Below are positions 7,406 through 14,093 of a stretch of 26,506 bases of DNA, one piece after another. Under the pieces are notes generated by a model. That model was given only the letters and a program-made list of their open reading frames with translations. It was not told the origin of the DNA and ran no database searches. Positions within the stretch are counted from its first letter, which is position 1; each line of letters starts with the position of its first letter. The stretch comes from a virus: positions 1-26,506 of IMG/VR virus record IMGVR_UViG_3300037293_000208; one strand, written 5' to 3'. The translations under genes were made by a program, and so were the position numbers.

Positions 7406-7701
7406 ATGAATCAAGATATTAATAAAATAATGCAAAAACACTTTTTGAAGAGAAATTAAAGAACGGAATAACAAAAGAATTGCGCAGATATGATATTACA
7501 TTCAAAGATGATTATGAATTCAATGATTTTTGTAACCATAACATTATGAGAGTTAATTACAATGAGCGCCCGTTTTACAATGAGCTTTATTTAAAAAACG
7601 GAAATAAAGAAAAAATCCTATTATTAAAATATTCGGATAAAGTTGAAATTAAATTTAATTCTGAGCAGCAGAATATACTTAATGTGACTTTTGGAGAATA
7701 A
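7406..7701 (+). pseudogene. Small gene with a frameshift in an A5 run
   Basis: An ATG at 7406 opens MNQDINKIMQK and then hits a stop at 7457-7459. The frame one base back (-1) continues from the same place as TLFEEKLKNG and runs to TAA at 7699-7701. The switch falls on five A (7434-7438). One extra A would join the parts into a protein of about 98 residues. The 3' part alone could start at a TTG at 7480 (73 residues, MRRYDITFKDDYEF). It may be a broken gene, a sequence error in a homopolymer, or a frameshifting site. The product is unknown. Confidence 0.5.
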
Positions 7702-7704
7702 ATA

Positions 7705-7756
7705 AAATAAATTCCGAATTCCTCCGCCCGATGCCCCGCTTCGGGCGGATTTTTTT
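7705..7756 (+). terminator. Terminator, left copy of a 52-bp direct repeat
   Basis: TCCGCCCG and CGGGCGGA form the stem, followed by seven T. The whole 52 bases from AAATAAATTCCGAATT onward recur at 8616-8668 with one difference (C at 7721 or 7722 versus A at 8632), apart from T-run length. It ends the accessory unit to the left. Confidence 0.85.
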
Positions 7757-7806
7757 ATATAGTATAGGGCATAAATTATTTATTAATATTCGTAAGAAAA
7801 TAGTTG

Positions 7807-7814
7807 TACTTTTG
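7807..7814 (+). promoter_or_regulatory. Promoter -7 box TACTTTTG
   Basis: This is a match to TAnnTTTG 16 bp before the ATG at 7830 and after the terminator at 7756. No clear TTTG is found at -33. Together with terminators on both sides it gives the next gene its own transcription unit. Confidence 0.5.
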
Positions 7815-7829
7815 AAAAAAAAGTAAACC

Positions 7830-8621
7830 ATGTTTGAAGCTTTCTCTTCTTTAATTCATAATTATAAAAGTAAAATAAGAAATCCATTTTTTGGAACATT
7901 AGTAAGTATTTGGCTTATTAGAAATTGGAGTATTGTATATGCTGTTTTTAATTTTGATAAGGTGTGTACAATGCAGGATAAAATTAATTACGTACAAGAA
8001 TATTTTATAAAAAAGGAATTTTGGCGGGAGTTTTTTATAAATATATCTCTGTCGTTTTCATTACTAGTGGTTACTTATATTTTGCTAGGCTTCACTCGTC
8101 TTTTAACTGATTTGTATTATAAGAGATGTGAACCTTGGATTATTACAAAAATTGATAACATAGCAATACTGACGGAGCGAGACAAAACCAGGCTAGAAAA
8201 CAGAATAAGTCACTTATCAAAAAAAATGAATTTACAGTCTACTGAATTATCTTTTAGTGAGAATGATAATAAAATTCTTTTGGAGCAAATAAAAAATTTA
8301 AAATCTGAAATTGTTACAAAATCTGATGAAATTAATGGTAGACTAGATAAGATGCATTCCGAGCAAGAGGCTGCTATGGGAGTCATGAATAGTTTTGATG
8401 AAATTATTAAGCATTTTAATTCTACGATAGAATTAATAGAAAAAGATATTTATTATGTTGGACAAATTGATTTCAAGATAGAGAACATTACTAGTGATGA
8501 AAAAAACGCTGGAATTTTATTTGATCAAGGTCTATTAATTAAAAAAGATTACGAGTATAAATATATTTTACTCGGAGACGCGTTTGTTCAACATTATATA
8601 AATATGAAGAAAATTAAATAA
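7830..8621 (+). CDS. Two-helix membrane protein with coiled coil, moron-like
   Basis: The product has 263 residues. There is a short amphipathic N-terminus, then NPFFGTLVSIWLIRNW (first hydrophobic segment, about residues 19-41), a second span at about 70-92 (ISLSFSLLVVTYILLGF), and then YYKRCEPWI. A long charged region (about 115-185) follows with coiled-coil character, then a small C-terminal domain. The N-terminal pattern recalls small membrane proteins often found beside mobile elements. The gene has its own -7 box, is more AT-rich than its neighbours, and is bracketed by near-identical terminators. I infer a lysogen-expressed accessory gene, perhaps for superinfection exclusion. The function is not shown by sequence. 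Confidence 0.65.
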   Translation: MFEAFSSLIHNYKSKIRNPFFGTLVSIWLIRNWSIVYAVFNFDKVCTMQDKINYVQEYFIKKEFWREFFINISLSFSLLVVTYILLGFTRLLTDLYYKRCEPWIITKIDNIAILTERDKTRLENRISHLSKKMNLQSTELSFSENDNKILLEQIKNLKSEIVTKSDEINGRLDKMHSEQEAAMGVMNSFDEIIKHFNSTIELIEKDIYYVGQIDFKIENITSDEKNAGILFDQGLLIKKDYEYKYILLGDAFVQHYINMKKIK

Positions 8622-8669
8622 ATTCCGAATTACTCCGCCCGATGCCCCGCTTCGGGCGGATTTTTTTTT
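8616..8669 (+). terminator. Terminator, right copy of the 52-bp direct repeat
   Basis: The stem and loop are the same as at 7705-7756, with nine T. The repeat begins at the last codons of the gene ending at 8621, just as the left copy begins right after the stop at 7701. Confidence 0.85.
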
Positions 8670-8673
8670 GGCA

Positions 8674-8702
8674 TAAAAAAACGGCTTGAAATAAGCCGTT
8701 TT
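8674..8702 (-). terminator. Terminator of the leftward island
   Basis: AAAACGGCTT and AAGCCGTTTT pair around GAAAT. On the minus strand the stem is followed by seven T. The stop codon of the methylase-like gene (8701-8703) lies within the stem. Only a few bases separate it from the rightward terminator ending at 8669. Confidence 0.8.
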
Positions 8703-9375
8703 AACCGTTGTTATAGTACAGAATGGAGTAAGTGTTGTTTTTCCAGAATTCATAGTTTGTAACTAACGAAAAGCGGGGTTTATCCATCTTTAAAGTGTCG
8801 TGACAATGAACCTCTCCCTTTATTTCGTGAAAGCATAAATTAATAGCGGTCATTTTGCAACACATGGGGTCTAAGTCTTCACAAACATAATAATTTCCCT
8901 TTGTTACTTGGTTAGCTGCTAAAACCATCCGCCCACTACCTGAGGAGGGTTCGTTAATAGTTTGCCCAAAATTATCTTTTTCGATAACAAAACCCGCCAT
9001 CATTTGACAAATTGATTTTGGCGTGAAATACTGCCCAAAATTCGATTTTTTATAATTCCCTATCAAACATTCGTAATATTCCCCTAGAGGGTCGCACCAA
9101 TCATTTAACAATAGATTATTTTGATAAATGACGGTTAACTCTGCAAAAAGTTTGCAAAATATATCTAATTCTTTTCGGTCGTATTTTTTAATGGTTTCTA
9201 AATACAAGGGTTCTTGTGTTCCTCTTCCCATTGCGCAAATAATCACGGTTAAAAGGTCATCAAAAACACGGTTTAAATCGTGCTTGTATTGAAAGTCAAA
9301 AAATAAGGAGTTAAATTTTTTTAACTCCTTTGGAACATCTCTATTTTTCAACATTGGCGGTTTGCACTTGAGCAT
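8701..9375 (-). CDS. N6-adenine methylase-like protein, catalytic motif not seen
   Basis: The product has 224 residues. It shows the start of an HsdM-type N6 methylase: GQYFTP (residues 114-119), the SAM-binding motif EPSSGSGR (142-149), EDLDP (166-170) and a following HDTL (192-195). In active enzymes an NPPF or NPPY motif should come soon after the last. Here the protein continues KMDKPRFSLVTNYEFW and ends at residue 224 with no such motif. It may bind SAM and DNA without methylating, need a partner, or be truncated. Similar short methylase-like proteins are, from memory, common in Bacteroidota conjugative elements. It overlaps the upstream ArdC-like gene by 35 bp. An internal ATG at 9354 would shorten the overlap. 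Confidence 0.75.
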   Translation of the reverse strand: MLKCKPPMLKNRDVPKELKKFNSLFFDFQYKHDLNRVFDDLLTVIICAMGRGTQEPLYLETIKKYDRKELDIFCKLFAELTVIYQNNLLLNDWCDPLGEYYECLIGNYKKSNFGQYFTPKSICQMMAGFVIEKDNFGQTINEPSSGSGRMVLAANQVTKGNYYVCEDLDPMCCKMTAINLCFHEIKGEVHCHDTLKMDKPRFSLVTNYEFWKNNTYSILYYNNG

Positions 9376-9700
9376 TAGAAAATAAATAACAAATCGGATA
9401 AAAAGAAAATTTCTTTTCTTCTTCGGTCTTGGGTTCTGCGGTTGCTTTGTCTTGGTCGCTTTTTCGTTTCCTTCCCCAAACTAAAAAGGCTTTTTCTCCT
9501 TTTTTCACTCGGTGCCCTTGTTTAATCCATTCTTTGAAAGTGTTAAATTCTTTGTGTTCCCCTTTCTGATAAAAATCATCAATTAAAATACTATTGATGT
9601 TTCGGGGTTCGTCCTCCATTTCTTGGATTTCCTTTGCTAATTTTGAAAGTGCTATTAATGCTTTTTTCTTGGCTTGGTGTTCTGCTTGCTTGTCTGTCAT
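9341..9700 (-). CDS. ArdC N-terminal-like ssDNA-binding protein
   Basis: The product has 119 residues. Residues 52-79 (FNTFKEWIKQGHRVKKGEKA then FLVWGRKR) and 98-111 (FSFYPICYLFSNAQ) match the pattern of the ArdC N-terminal domain, which carries 'W...G..V.KGEK...V.W' and ends 'LFN.AQ'. ArdC proteins protect incoming single-stranded plasmid DNA, and the N-terminal domain binds ssDNA. There is no C-terminal metalloprotease domain here, so this is the binding part only. It lies 3 bp after the SymE-like gene and overlaps the methylase-like gene, so the three form one operon. The content points to a conjugative or mobilisable origin. Confidence 0.65.
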   Translation of the reverse strand: MTDKQAEHQAKKKALIALSKLAKEIQEMEDEPRNINSILIDDFYQKGEHKEFNTFKEWIKQGHRVKKGEKAFLVWGRKRKSDQDKATAEPKTEEEKKFSFYPICYLFSNAQVQTANVEK

Positions 9701-9703
9701 GGC

Positions 9704-9889
9704 TTAAATTTTTGTAATTATTAAAATATTTTTTGACACTGAAATAGTGACCTCCTGCCCTATTTCAAAACCTGCTTTTTTCATCCAATCTCCGGAAAGG
9801 GTTAATTTTGGTTTTCGGGTGTTGCTCCAAAGATTTCGAACAAATAAAGAGGATATTTTAAGCGTGCGAGGATTAAAAAATATATCCAT
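9704..9889 (-). CDS. SymE-like small protein
   Basis: The product has 61 residues from the ATG at 9889, which overlaps the preceding gene's end by 17 bp. An ATG at 9937 in the same frame would add 16 residues but overlap more. The C-terminal half, KPKLTLSGDWMKKAGFEIGQ followed by EVTISVSKNILIITKI, matches the SymE/AbrB-like fold pattern ('P.L.L.G.WL..AGF..G..V.V.V..G.L.I'). SymE of E. coli is an SOS-induced RNA-cleaving toxin silenced by an antisense RNA. Many relatives in mobile elements have no proven toxicity. No separate antisense promoter is evident. The function here is inferred from the fold only. Confidence 0.65.
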   Translation of the reverse strand: MDIFFNPRTLKISSLFVRNLWSNTRKPKLTLSGDWMKKAGFEIGQEVTISVSKNILIITKI

Positions 9890-10100
9890 TGTAATCGCTT
9901 TTTTGTGTTGTGTTATCTTGGATAAATAGCTCGGCAATGGCTTGGGCTCTGTTAAAGGCTTGCTTTGCGTTTTCTTTGAAATATTTATAATCAGAGTAAT
10001 TGAAAAGAAAAGAATATCCTTTTTCGTGTAGAGTGGCTTTTACTTGCTCGGATAGGTTAAAAGCTGTATTTTTGTGGCTGTTAGATAATATCGGCGTCAT
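9873..10100 (-). CDS. Hypothetical protein of the leftward island
   Basis: The product has 75 residues, is soluble, and is helical in the second half (KENAKQAFNRAQAIAELFIQ). No family is recognised. It begins 27 bp downstream of a strong hairpin and overlaps the SymE-like start by 17 bp, so it is probably translated with that gene. Confidence 0.55.
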   Translation of the reverse strand: MTPILSNSHKNTAFNLSEQVKATLHEKGYSFLFNYSDYKYFKENAKQAFNRAQAIAELFIQDNTTQKSDYNGYIF

Positions 10101-10127
10101 GGCTTGTATTTGTTTAATGATTAATTA

Positions 10128-10157
10128 ACTCCTGTACTCTTCGACCAGTACAGGAGT
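10128..10157. terminator. Terminator-like hairpin between island genes
   Basis: ACTCCTGTAC and GTACAGGAGT pair perfectly around ten bases. The T-rich tail is on the plus strand, whereas the genes run leftward and on that strand only AT-rich sequence follows. It may be a partial terminator or attenuator within the leftward operon, or stop rightward readthrough. Confidence 0.6.
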
Positions 10158-10169
10158 TTTGTTTTTTGG

Positions 10170-10640
10170 TTATATCTCAAAGTTTAAAACCTCGTTTTCT
10201 GCTTCATTTAATAAAATATTCAATTCGTTTTCCATCGCATCACGTACCTTTTTTATCACGTTAGAATTTGAAACCTCAAATTTAAATCCCGCTTGATTTT
10301 GTAAAATTATTTTAGCGTTTATTTTGTCGTTTCCTGCATCAAACATTTTTAAATCGTTAGACTTTTCTTTTAAATGGATAAACCTTTTTGAAACTGCATC
10401 AAAATGTAAAATTCTTTGGATTCGTTCCTCTGCCGTTGCGGGTGTTTTTGGTCTGAATTTCTCAATAATTTTGTTTTTCTCTTCCGCTTTTAGCTCCTCC
10501 AATGGTTTGAACTGTTCAATAGTCTGCTGAATAGCCTCTTTTTGTCCTGGTGCGGTTGTTTCTTCTTTTTTCGGAGTTGGTAACGTTTGCGCTTTTTTCT
10601 CTCCGTTTACCTCTTTACTTGTCAATAATAATGTTTTCAT
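10170..10640 (-). CDS. Hypothetical protein, first gene of the leftward island
   Basis: The product has 156 residues. A low-complexity charged N-terminal part (about residues 1-60, rich in Lys, Glu, Gln, Thr, Pro) is followed by a more ordered part with RIQRILHFDAVSKRFIHLKE (about 73-92) and a C-terminal helix. No catalytic motif or membrane segment is seen. Proteins of this composition are, as I recall, common among unknowns in Bacteroidota conjugative elements, but I cannot name a family. It is the promoter-proximal gene of the island and is followed by a strong hairpin. Confidence 0.55.
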   Translation of the reverse strand: MKTLLLTSKEVNGEKKAQTLPTPKKEETTAPGQKEAIQQTIEQFKPLEELKAEEKNKIIEKFRPKTPATAEERIQRILHFDAVSKRFIHLKEKSNDLKMFDAGNDKINAKIILQNQAGFKFEVSNSNVIKKVRDAMENELNILLNEAENEVLNFEI

Positions 10641-10747
10641 TTTGTTGCTATTTAGCTGATTAATAATACTTAAAGATAACGAATACCGTACACATACGGA
10701 AATATTAAGAGATAAAAAAGCGGTTTTTTCGCTTAATTTTCGAAAGA

Positions 10748-10760
10748 TAGAACCGTTCTA
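10748..10760. promoter_or_regulatory. Operator-like dyad TAGAACcGTTCTA
   Basis: This is a perfect 6+1+6 palindrome upstream of the leftward operon. On the minus strand it runs into TATCTTTC, one mismatch from the -7 consensus TAnnTTTG, so a bound repressor would sit on that promoter. Confidence 0.4.
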
Positions 10761-10833
10761 AATAGGGAATATTACCACATAAAAACCTAGTATAAAAGCA
10801 GTTACAAAAAAAATAAAAAACCGTAAAAAGCAG

Positions 10834-10880
10834 AAAACCAACTAATTAACCCAAAACAAAAGGGGGTTAATGTTGGTTTT
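10834..10880. terminator. Long hairpin, possible bidirectional terminator
   Basis: AAAACCAAC-TA-ATTAACCC pairs with GGGTTAAT-GTTGGTTTT: 17 base pairs with a two-base bulge. T-rich sequence flanks it on both strands. It may insulate the leftward operon from the rightward promoter at 10962. Confidence 0.55.
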
Positions 10881-10950
10881 GTCTTTCGAAATACCGTCCC
10901 GCTCAAAAACGTTTTTCTCGTTACCTCCTTTTCGTTTTTTTAGAGATATG

Positions 10951-10982
10951 ACACAAAATGTTATATTTGTAACATTTTGTGT
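10951..10982 (+). promoter_or_regulatory. Promoter box inside a perfect palindrome
   Basis: ACACAAAATGTTA and TAACATTTTGTGT are perfect 13-bp inverted arms around TATTTG. The -7 consensus TATATTTG (10962-10969) is formed by the end of the left arm and the spacer, so a dimeric repressor on the arms would block the promoter. It points right, with a leader of about 145 bases before the ATG at 11121. Confidence 0.6.
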
Positions 10983-11120
10983 TTTTACGACTTATAAGGG
11001 AGCGCCCCACCGCCCACCGTTATCGCTGCGTAGCTAACCTAACCCCTTGCTATTGTTCATGTCACACCATAAGTACTATGGTAATAGTATCATTGTATAA
11101 CATTAAGAATAGGTAATTAC

Positions 11121-11399
11121 ATGCAAGCCACCATTAAACTGTATGATGCATTGAAAAGAATGCGAGCGTTAACCGAATTAGGGATTCCCTTTGAGTTTGA
11201 GTTCTTGTCATTCAATGCGACTAACAATACTACTGATGGTTTCAAGAGGGTATCAAAGGCACAGTTGAGAAGAGGTTATCGAGATGACCAGAGCGACAAA
11301 GCGGCTATCCTCATAGGCTATGTAAACAAACACGATGGTAACCGATGGTTCTATCTACCATTATTAATGAAGTTCAATGGATACATAATAAAACCATAG
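11121..11399 (+). CDS. Small conserved phage protein upstream of portal
   Basis: The product has 92 residues and is compact and soluble, with GIPFEFEFLSFNATNN, KAQLRRGYRDDQ and RWFYLPLLMKFNGY. I recall similar short proteins in front of portal-like genes in Bacteroidota prophages, but no function is known to me. It stops 2 bp before the portal ATG, so the two are probably co-translated. Its lysine codons are mixed (3 AAG, 5 AAA). Confidence 0.65.
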   Translation: MQATIKLYDALKRMRALTELGIPFEFEFLSFNATNNTTDGFKRVSKAQLRRGYRDDQSDKAAILIGYVNKHDGNRWFYLPLLMKFNGYIIKP

Positions 11400-11401
11400 T
11401 T

Positions 11402-12766
11402 ATGAATGTAGAGTATGTAGGCAGGGATGCCATAGTTGACACAGCTGATGTAGCGTTCACTTACCAAGTAAGCGAGACGCCACGTGACTTCTATAAGTAT
11501 AAGACTGATAACAATAACCTTGACTGGAACACTCAGACTAACTTCATTGGTGACTTCTTAGTGTATCCTTATGGTGCTAATAATGATCTTCCTGATATCA
11601 TCAAGCAAACAGTACAGACTAACTACATCGCTCCTGGTATATTAAAGAAGAAGACCCAATTGATCTGGGGAATGGGACCACAGCTATATACTGAGAAGAT
11701 AGAGGATGGAGTACTCAGTCGTGTGTGGGTAGAAGATGAAGGTATTAAGGCGTGGCTTGATTCATGGGGTTATGAAGACTATCTTCTCAAAGCGTGTACT
11801 GACTATCAGCATATCGAGGGAGTATTTACACGCTATGAACTATCAAAGGGTTCACGTATAGGTGAAAACTATATATCTAAGTTGGTACATTTATTTCCGG
11901 ATAGAGCGAGAGTGGCGTCTGAAAGAAGTAGTCGCTTACGTGAGTATACCCATGTTATCACTGCTGACTATTCTTTTAACGCTGTCCAAGCATTGACTGA
12001 TTATAAAGTCTATCCAAAGTTTGATTTCCTGAATCCATTTGCAAATAGGAATTCAGTATTATATTCGAATATGTACAGCTTTTGTACGGACTATTACACC
12101 GTGCCTGATCTATATGGCTCATTAGAATGGCTGAACCGCTCTACTGCAGTTCCTATAATCTTCAAGGCATTGTCTAAAAATTCAATCAATTTAAAATACC
12201 ATATCGTTTCGCCTCAGGCTTTTTGGGACAAAAAACAAAAAGAAATTGAAGCTAATTGCACTAAAACAGGAATAATTTACAGCGATAAATTGCTTTTGGA
12301 TTATCAAAGGGCATTTTTAGAAAAAATATCAGTGGTATTGTCAGGCCAAGAAAATACAGGAAAGTACCTGCATACGTCAAAAAGCTTTACCGTAGAAGGA
12401 ACTAACCTTATAGAACACGGTTGGGAGATTAAAGTAATCGACCAAAACATAAAAGATTTCGTTACCGCTCAAATAGCTATTTCAGAGCGTGCAGATCATG
12501 CTTTATCAGCAGGATTAAATCTACACTCCGCATTAGGGAATGTGTCTGAAAGTGGAAAAAGTGATAGCGGTTCTGAACAGTTGTATGCTTTAAAAACATT
12601 CTTACAAACCGGTATTGACATTCCAGAAATGATAATTATGAAAGCCGTGAACTATGCGCTTAAAGCAAATTTTGGAGCGAAGAAACTAAAACTAGGCTTC
12701 TACCACGACAAAACAGATCAGAAAGAACAAAACATCACGCCTAGCAAACGATTAATAAATCAATAA
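11402..12766 (+). CDS. Putative phage portal protein
   Basis: The product has 454 residues from the ATG at 11402. The frame is open back to 11345, but that overlaps the preceding gene. The N-terminal part has YGANNDLPDIIKQTVQTNYI and LKKKTQLIWGMGPQLY, typical of the wing and stem start of Bacteroidota portal proteins. The middle has WLNRSTAVPIIFKALSKNSI, and the end carries an acidic or polar tail. Length fits the family. The portal forms the ring through which the terminase packs DNA. Lysine codons change sharply: before about 12170 there are 12 AAG and 2 AAA, after it 2 AAG and 20 AAA, which suggests a recombination joint. The portal call is by pattern, not by a catalytic motif. Confidence 0.65.
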   Translation: MNVEYVGRDAIVDTADVAFTYQVSETPRDFYKYKTDNNNLDWNTQTNFIGDFLVYPYGANNDLPDIIKQTVQTNYIAPGILKKKTQLIWGMGPQLYTEKIEDGVLSRVWVEDEGIKAWLDSWGYEDYLLKACTDYQHIEGVFTRYELSKGSRIGENYISKLVHLFPDRARVASERSSRLREYTHVITADYSFNAVQALTDYKVYPKFDFLNPFANRNSVLYSNMYSFCTDYYTVPDLYGSLEWLNRSTAVPIIFKALSKNSINLKYHIVSPQAFWDKKQKEIEANCTKTGIIYSDKLLLDYQRAFLEKISVVLSGQENTGKYLHTSKSFTVEGTNLIEHGWEIKVIDQNIKDFVTAQIAISERADHALSAGLNLHSALGNVSESGKSDSGSEQLYALKTFLQTGIDIPEMIIMKAVNYALKANFGAKKLKLGFYHDKTDQKEQNITPSKRLINQ

Positions 12767-12767
12767 G

Positions 12768-13781
12768 ATGAATCTATTATTTAACCTAGAAATAATCGAG
12801 GGTAAAGGTACCGTTAAAGGAAACAAAGAGCTCAAAGAATTAATGGGTTTCATTGATGCCGATTTAAAACTGAAAAACTTAATTCCTGACATCATCACAG
12901 CAACTAATGATGTGATTGATTTAATAGGTATCGAAGTGTACAACAAAGCCATTGCTGCTTATGCCAATGAAACTATTGCTGACGAAGACAAAGCATTCAT
13001 TTATGCCGTTCGTTATCCTATTGCAGTAAATGCATATCGTTTGTACGCTCCAAATAATGATATATCTCACACCAATGATGGCAGAAAGCATCGTCAAGAA
13101 GAAGGGCAAAAGCTTCCTTGGGAATGGATGCTTGACCGTGACAATGCAGCTTTAGAAAAAAGATACTACCGCGCACTGGATGACTTAATCAAGTTTTTGG
13201 ATAGATCCAAAGTTGAATTTGAGCTTACCACTACCCTATACACCATCTGGACAAACTCAGAGGCGTACAAAAAAACACAAAAACTATTCATTCGTACTGT
13301 GGCTGAATTTGACGAATTCTTTACCATACAGTCACGATTGTTGTTAATAAAATTAGCCCCAGCAATTTCAGAATGCGAGCAATATGAAATCCTTCCTAGA
13401 ATTGGAAAGGAAAAACACAGCGCATTGAAGCTGGCGCTAATGGAGAATACGGCTATTACCGATGCCGCCGATATAGAGTTAATTCGGCTAATCCGTCAAG
13501 CATCGGTATCGTATTCACTTGCGTGGTCCATGACCCGCTTATCTGTGCAGTTGTATCCAGAAGGAGTGCTGCAACATGTAACAAGTGAAAAAGCGACTAC
13601 TAGAGGAGCAAAACCCGCTCAAAAAAACGAAACCCAAGAAGCAAGGCAAGCCTTTGAAGTCGATTATAAAAGAGCATTACTCTCCATCGAAAAGCTTCTG
13701 GAACCACCACCGCTTATTGATACAACGGGAACTGTAATTCCTGATCAAACCTTTGGTGACAACTATTTCTCAGCACTTTAA
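12768..13781 (+). CDS. Phage structural protein, DUF6712-like
   Basis: The product has 337 residues. The N-terminus, with KELKELMGFIDADLKLKNLI and PDIITATNDVIDLIG, is what I recall of the DUF6712 phage proteins of Bacteroidota. The rest is helical, with KLPWEWMLDRDNAALEKRYY near residue 117. The ATG comes 1 bp after the portal stop. A head-tail connector or capsid-associated role is inferred from its place directly after the portal. Confidence 0.6.
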   Translation: MNLLFNLEIIEGKGTVKGNKELKELMGFIDADLKLKNLIPDIITATNDVIDLIGIEVYNKAIAAYANETIADEDKAFIYAVRYPIAVNAYRLYAPNNDISHTNDGRKHRQEEGQKLPWEWMLDRDNAALEKRYYRALDDLIKFLDRSKVEFELTTTLYTIWTNSEAYKKTQKLFIRTVAEFDEFFTIQSRLLLIKLAPAISECEQYEILPRIGKEKHSALKLALMENTAITDAADIELIRLIRQASVSYSLAWSMTRLSVQLYPEGVLQHVTSEKATTRGAKPAQKNETQEARQAFEVDYKRALLSIEKLLEPPPLIDTTGTVIPDQTFGDNYFSAL

Positions 13782-13795
13782 AACCTATCTATAAA

Positions 13796-14092
13796 ATGAA
13801 AAAAATTCAAGCCTTCTTCTATTTCTTATTCAACTTCAAGAAAATCAACCTTTTTAAGAAAGTAAATAAAAAGCTGTACAAAACAATCGAAGACCGCGAA
13901 GTCGATAGAATCATCCTGAAAGGTCAAATCATCAAAATGACTAGAAAGTTTCTTCGTATCGACGCTAATTCGAAGTTTATACCGAAGGATCATAAAAACA
14001 CGACTGAAATCCGTGAAAGAATACTTGGGGAATTTGGAGAACAAATGAGCCTACTAGGAGTTCGTATCAATAGTAAATTAGAATTCGTATAA
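13796..14092 (+). CDS. Hypothetical basic protein in the connector region
   Basis: The product has 98 residues and is strongly basic and rich in Lys and Phe at the N-terminus (MKKIQAFFYFLFNFKKINLF...), with a helical C-terminal half (TTEIRERILGEFGEQMSLLG). The N-terminal hydrophobic stretch is short and broken by Lys, so a membrane span is doubtful. The next gene begins 1 bp after the stop. Function unknown. Confidence 0.6.
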   Translation: MKKIQAFFYFLFNFKKINLFKKVNKKLYKTIEDREVDRIILKGQIIKMTRKFLRIDANSKFIPKDHKNTTEIRERILGEFGEQMSLLGVRINSKLEFV

Positions 14093-14093
14093 C

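Larger units (their letters stand above)
10641..11120. other. 480-bp non-coding control region
   Basis: There is no open frame of note on either strand. From left to right the region holds an AAGCG/CGCTT hairpin (about 10708-10724), a dyad TAGAACcGTTCTA (10748-10760), a long hairpin (10834-10880), a perfect 13-bp inverted repeat that encloses a promoter box (10951-10982), a GC-rich stretch with a small GTTA/TAAC hairpin (about 10995-11040), and a TACTAT/ATAGTA dyad before the next ATG. It separates the leftward island from rightward phage genes. The density of dyads suggests binding sites for regulators. Confidence 0.7.

Noticed and set aside
9747-9929. Rightward 60-residue frame opposite the SymE-like gene
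   Set aside because: It is a shadow of the leftward genes. An antisense RNA like SymR would be interesting, but no promoter box was found for it.
10922-10935. ACCTCCTTTT resembling the 3' end of 16S rRNA (or a strong ribosome site on the minus strand)
   Set aside because: No start codon follows on the minus strand at a suitable distance, and no rRNA sequence surrounds it. A chance match is more likely.
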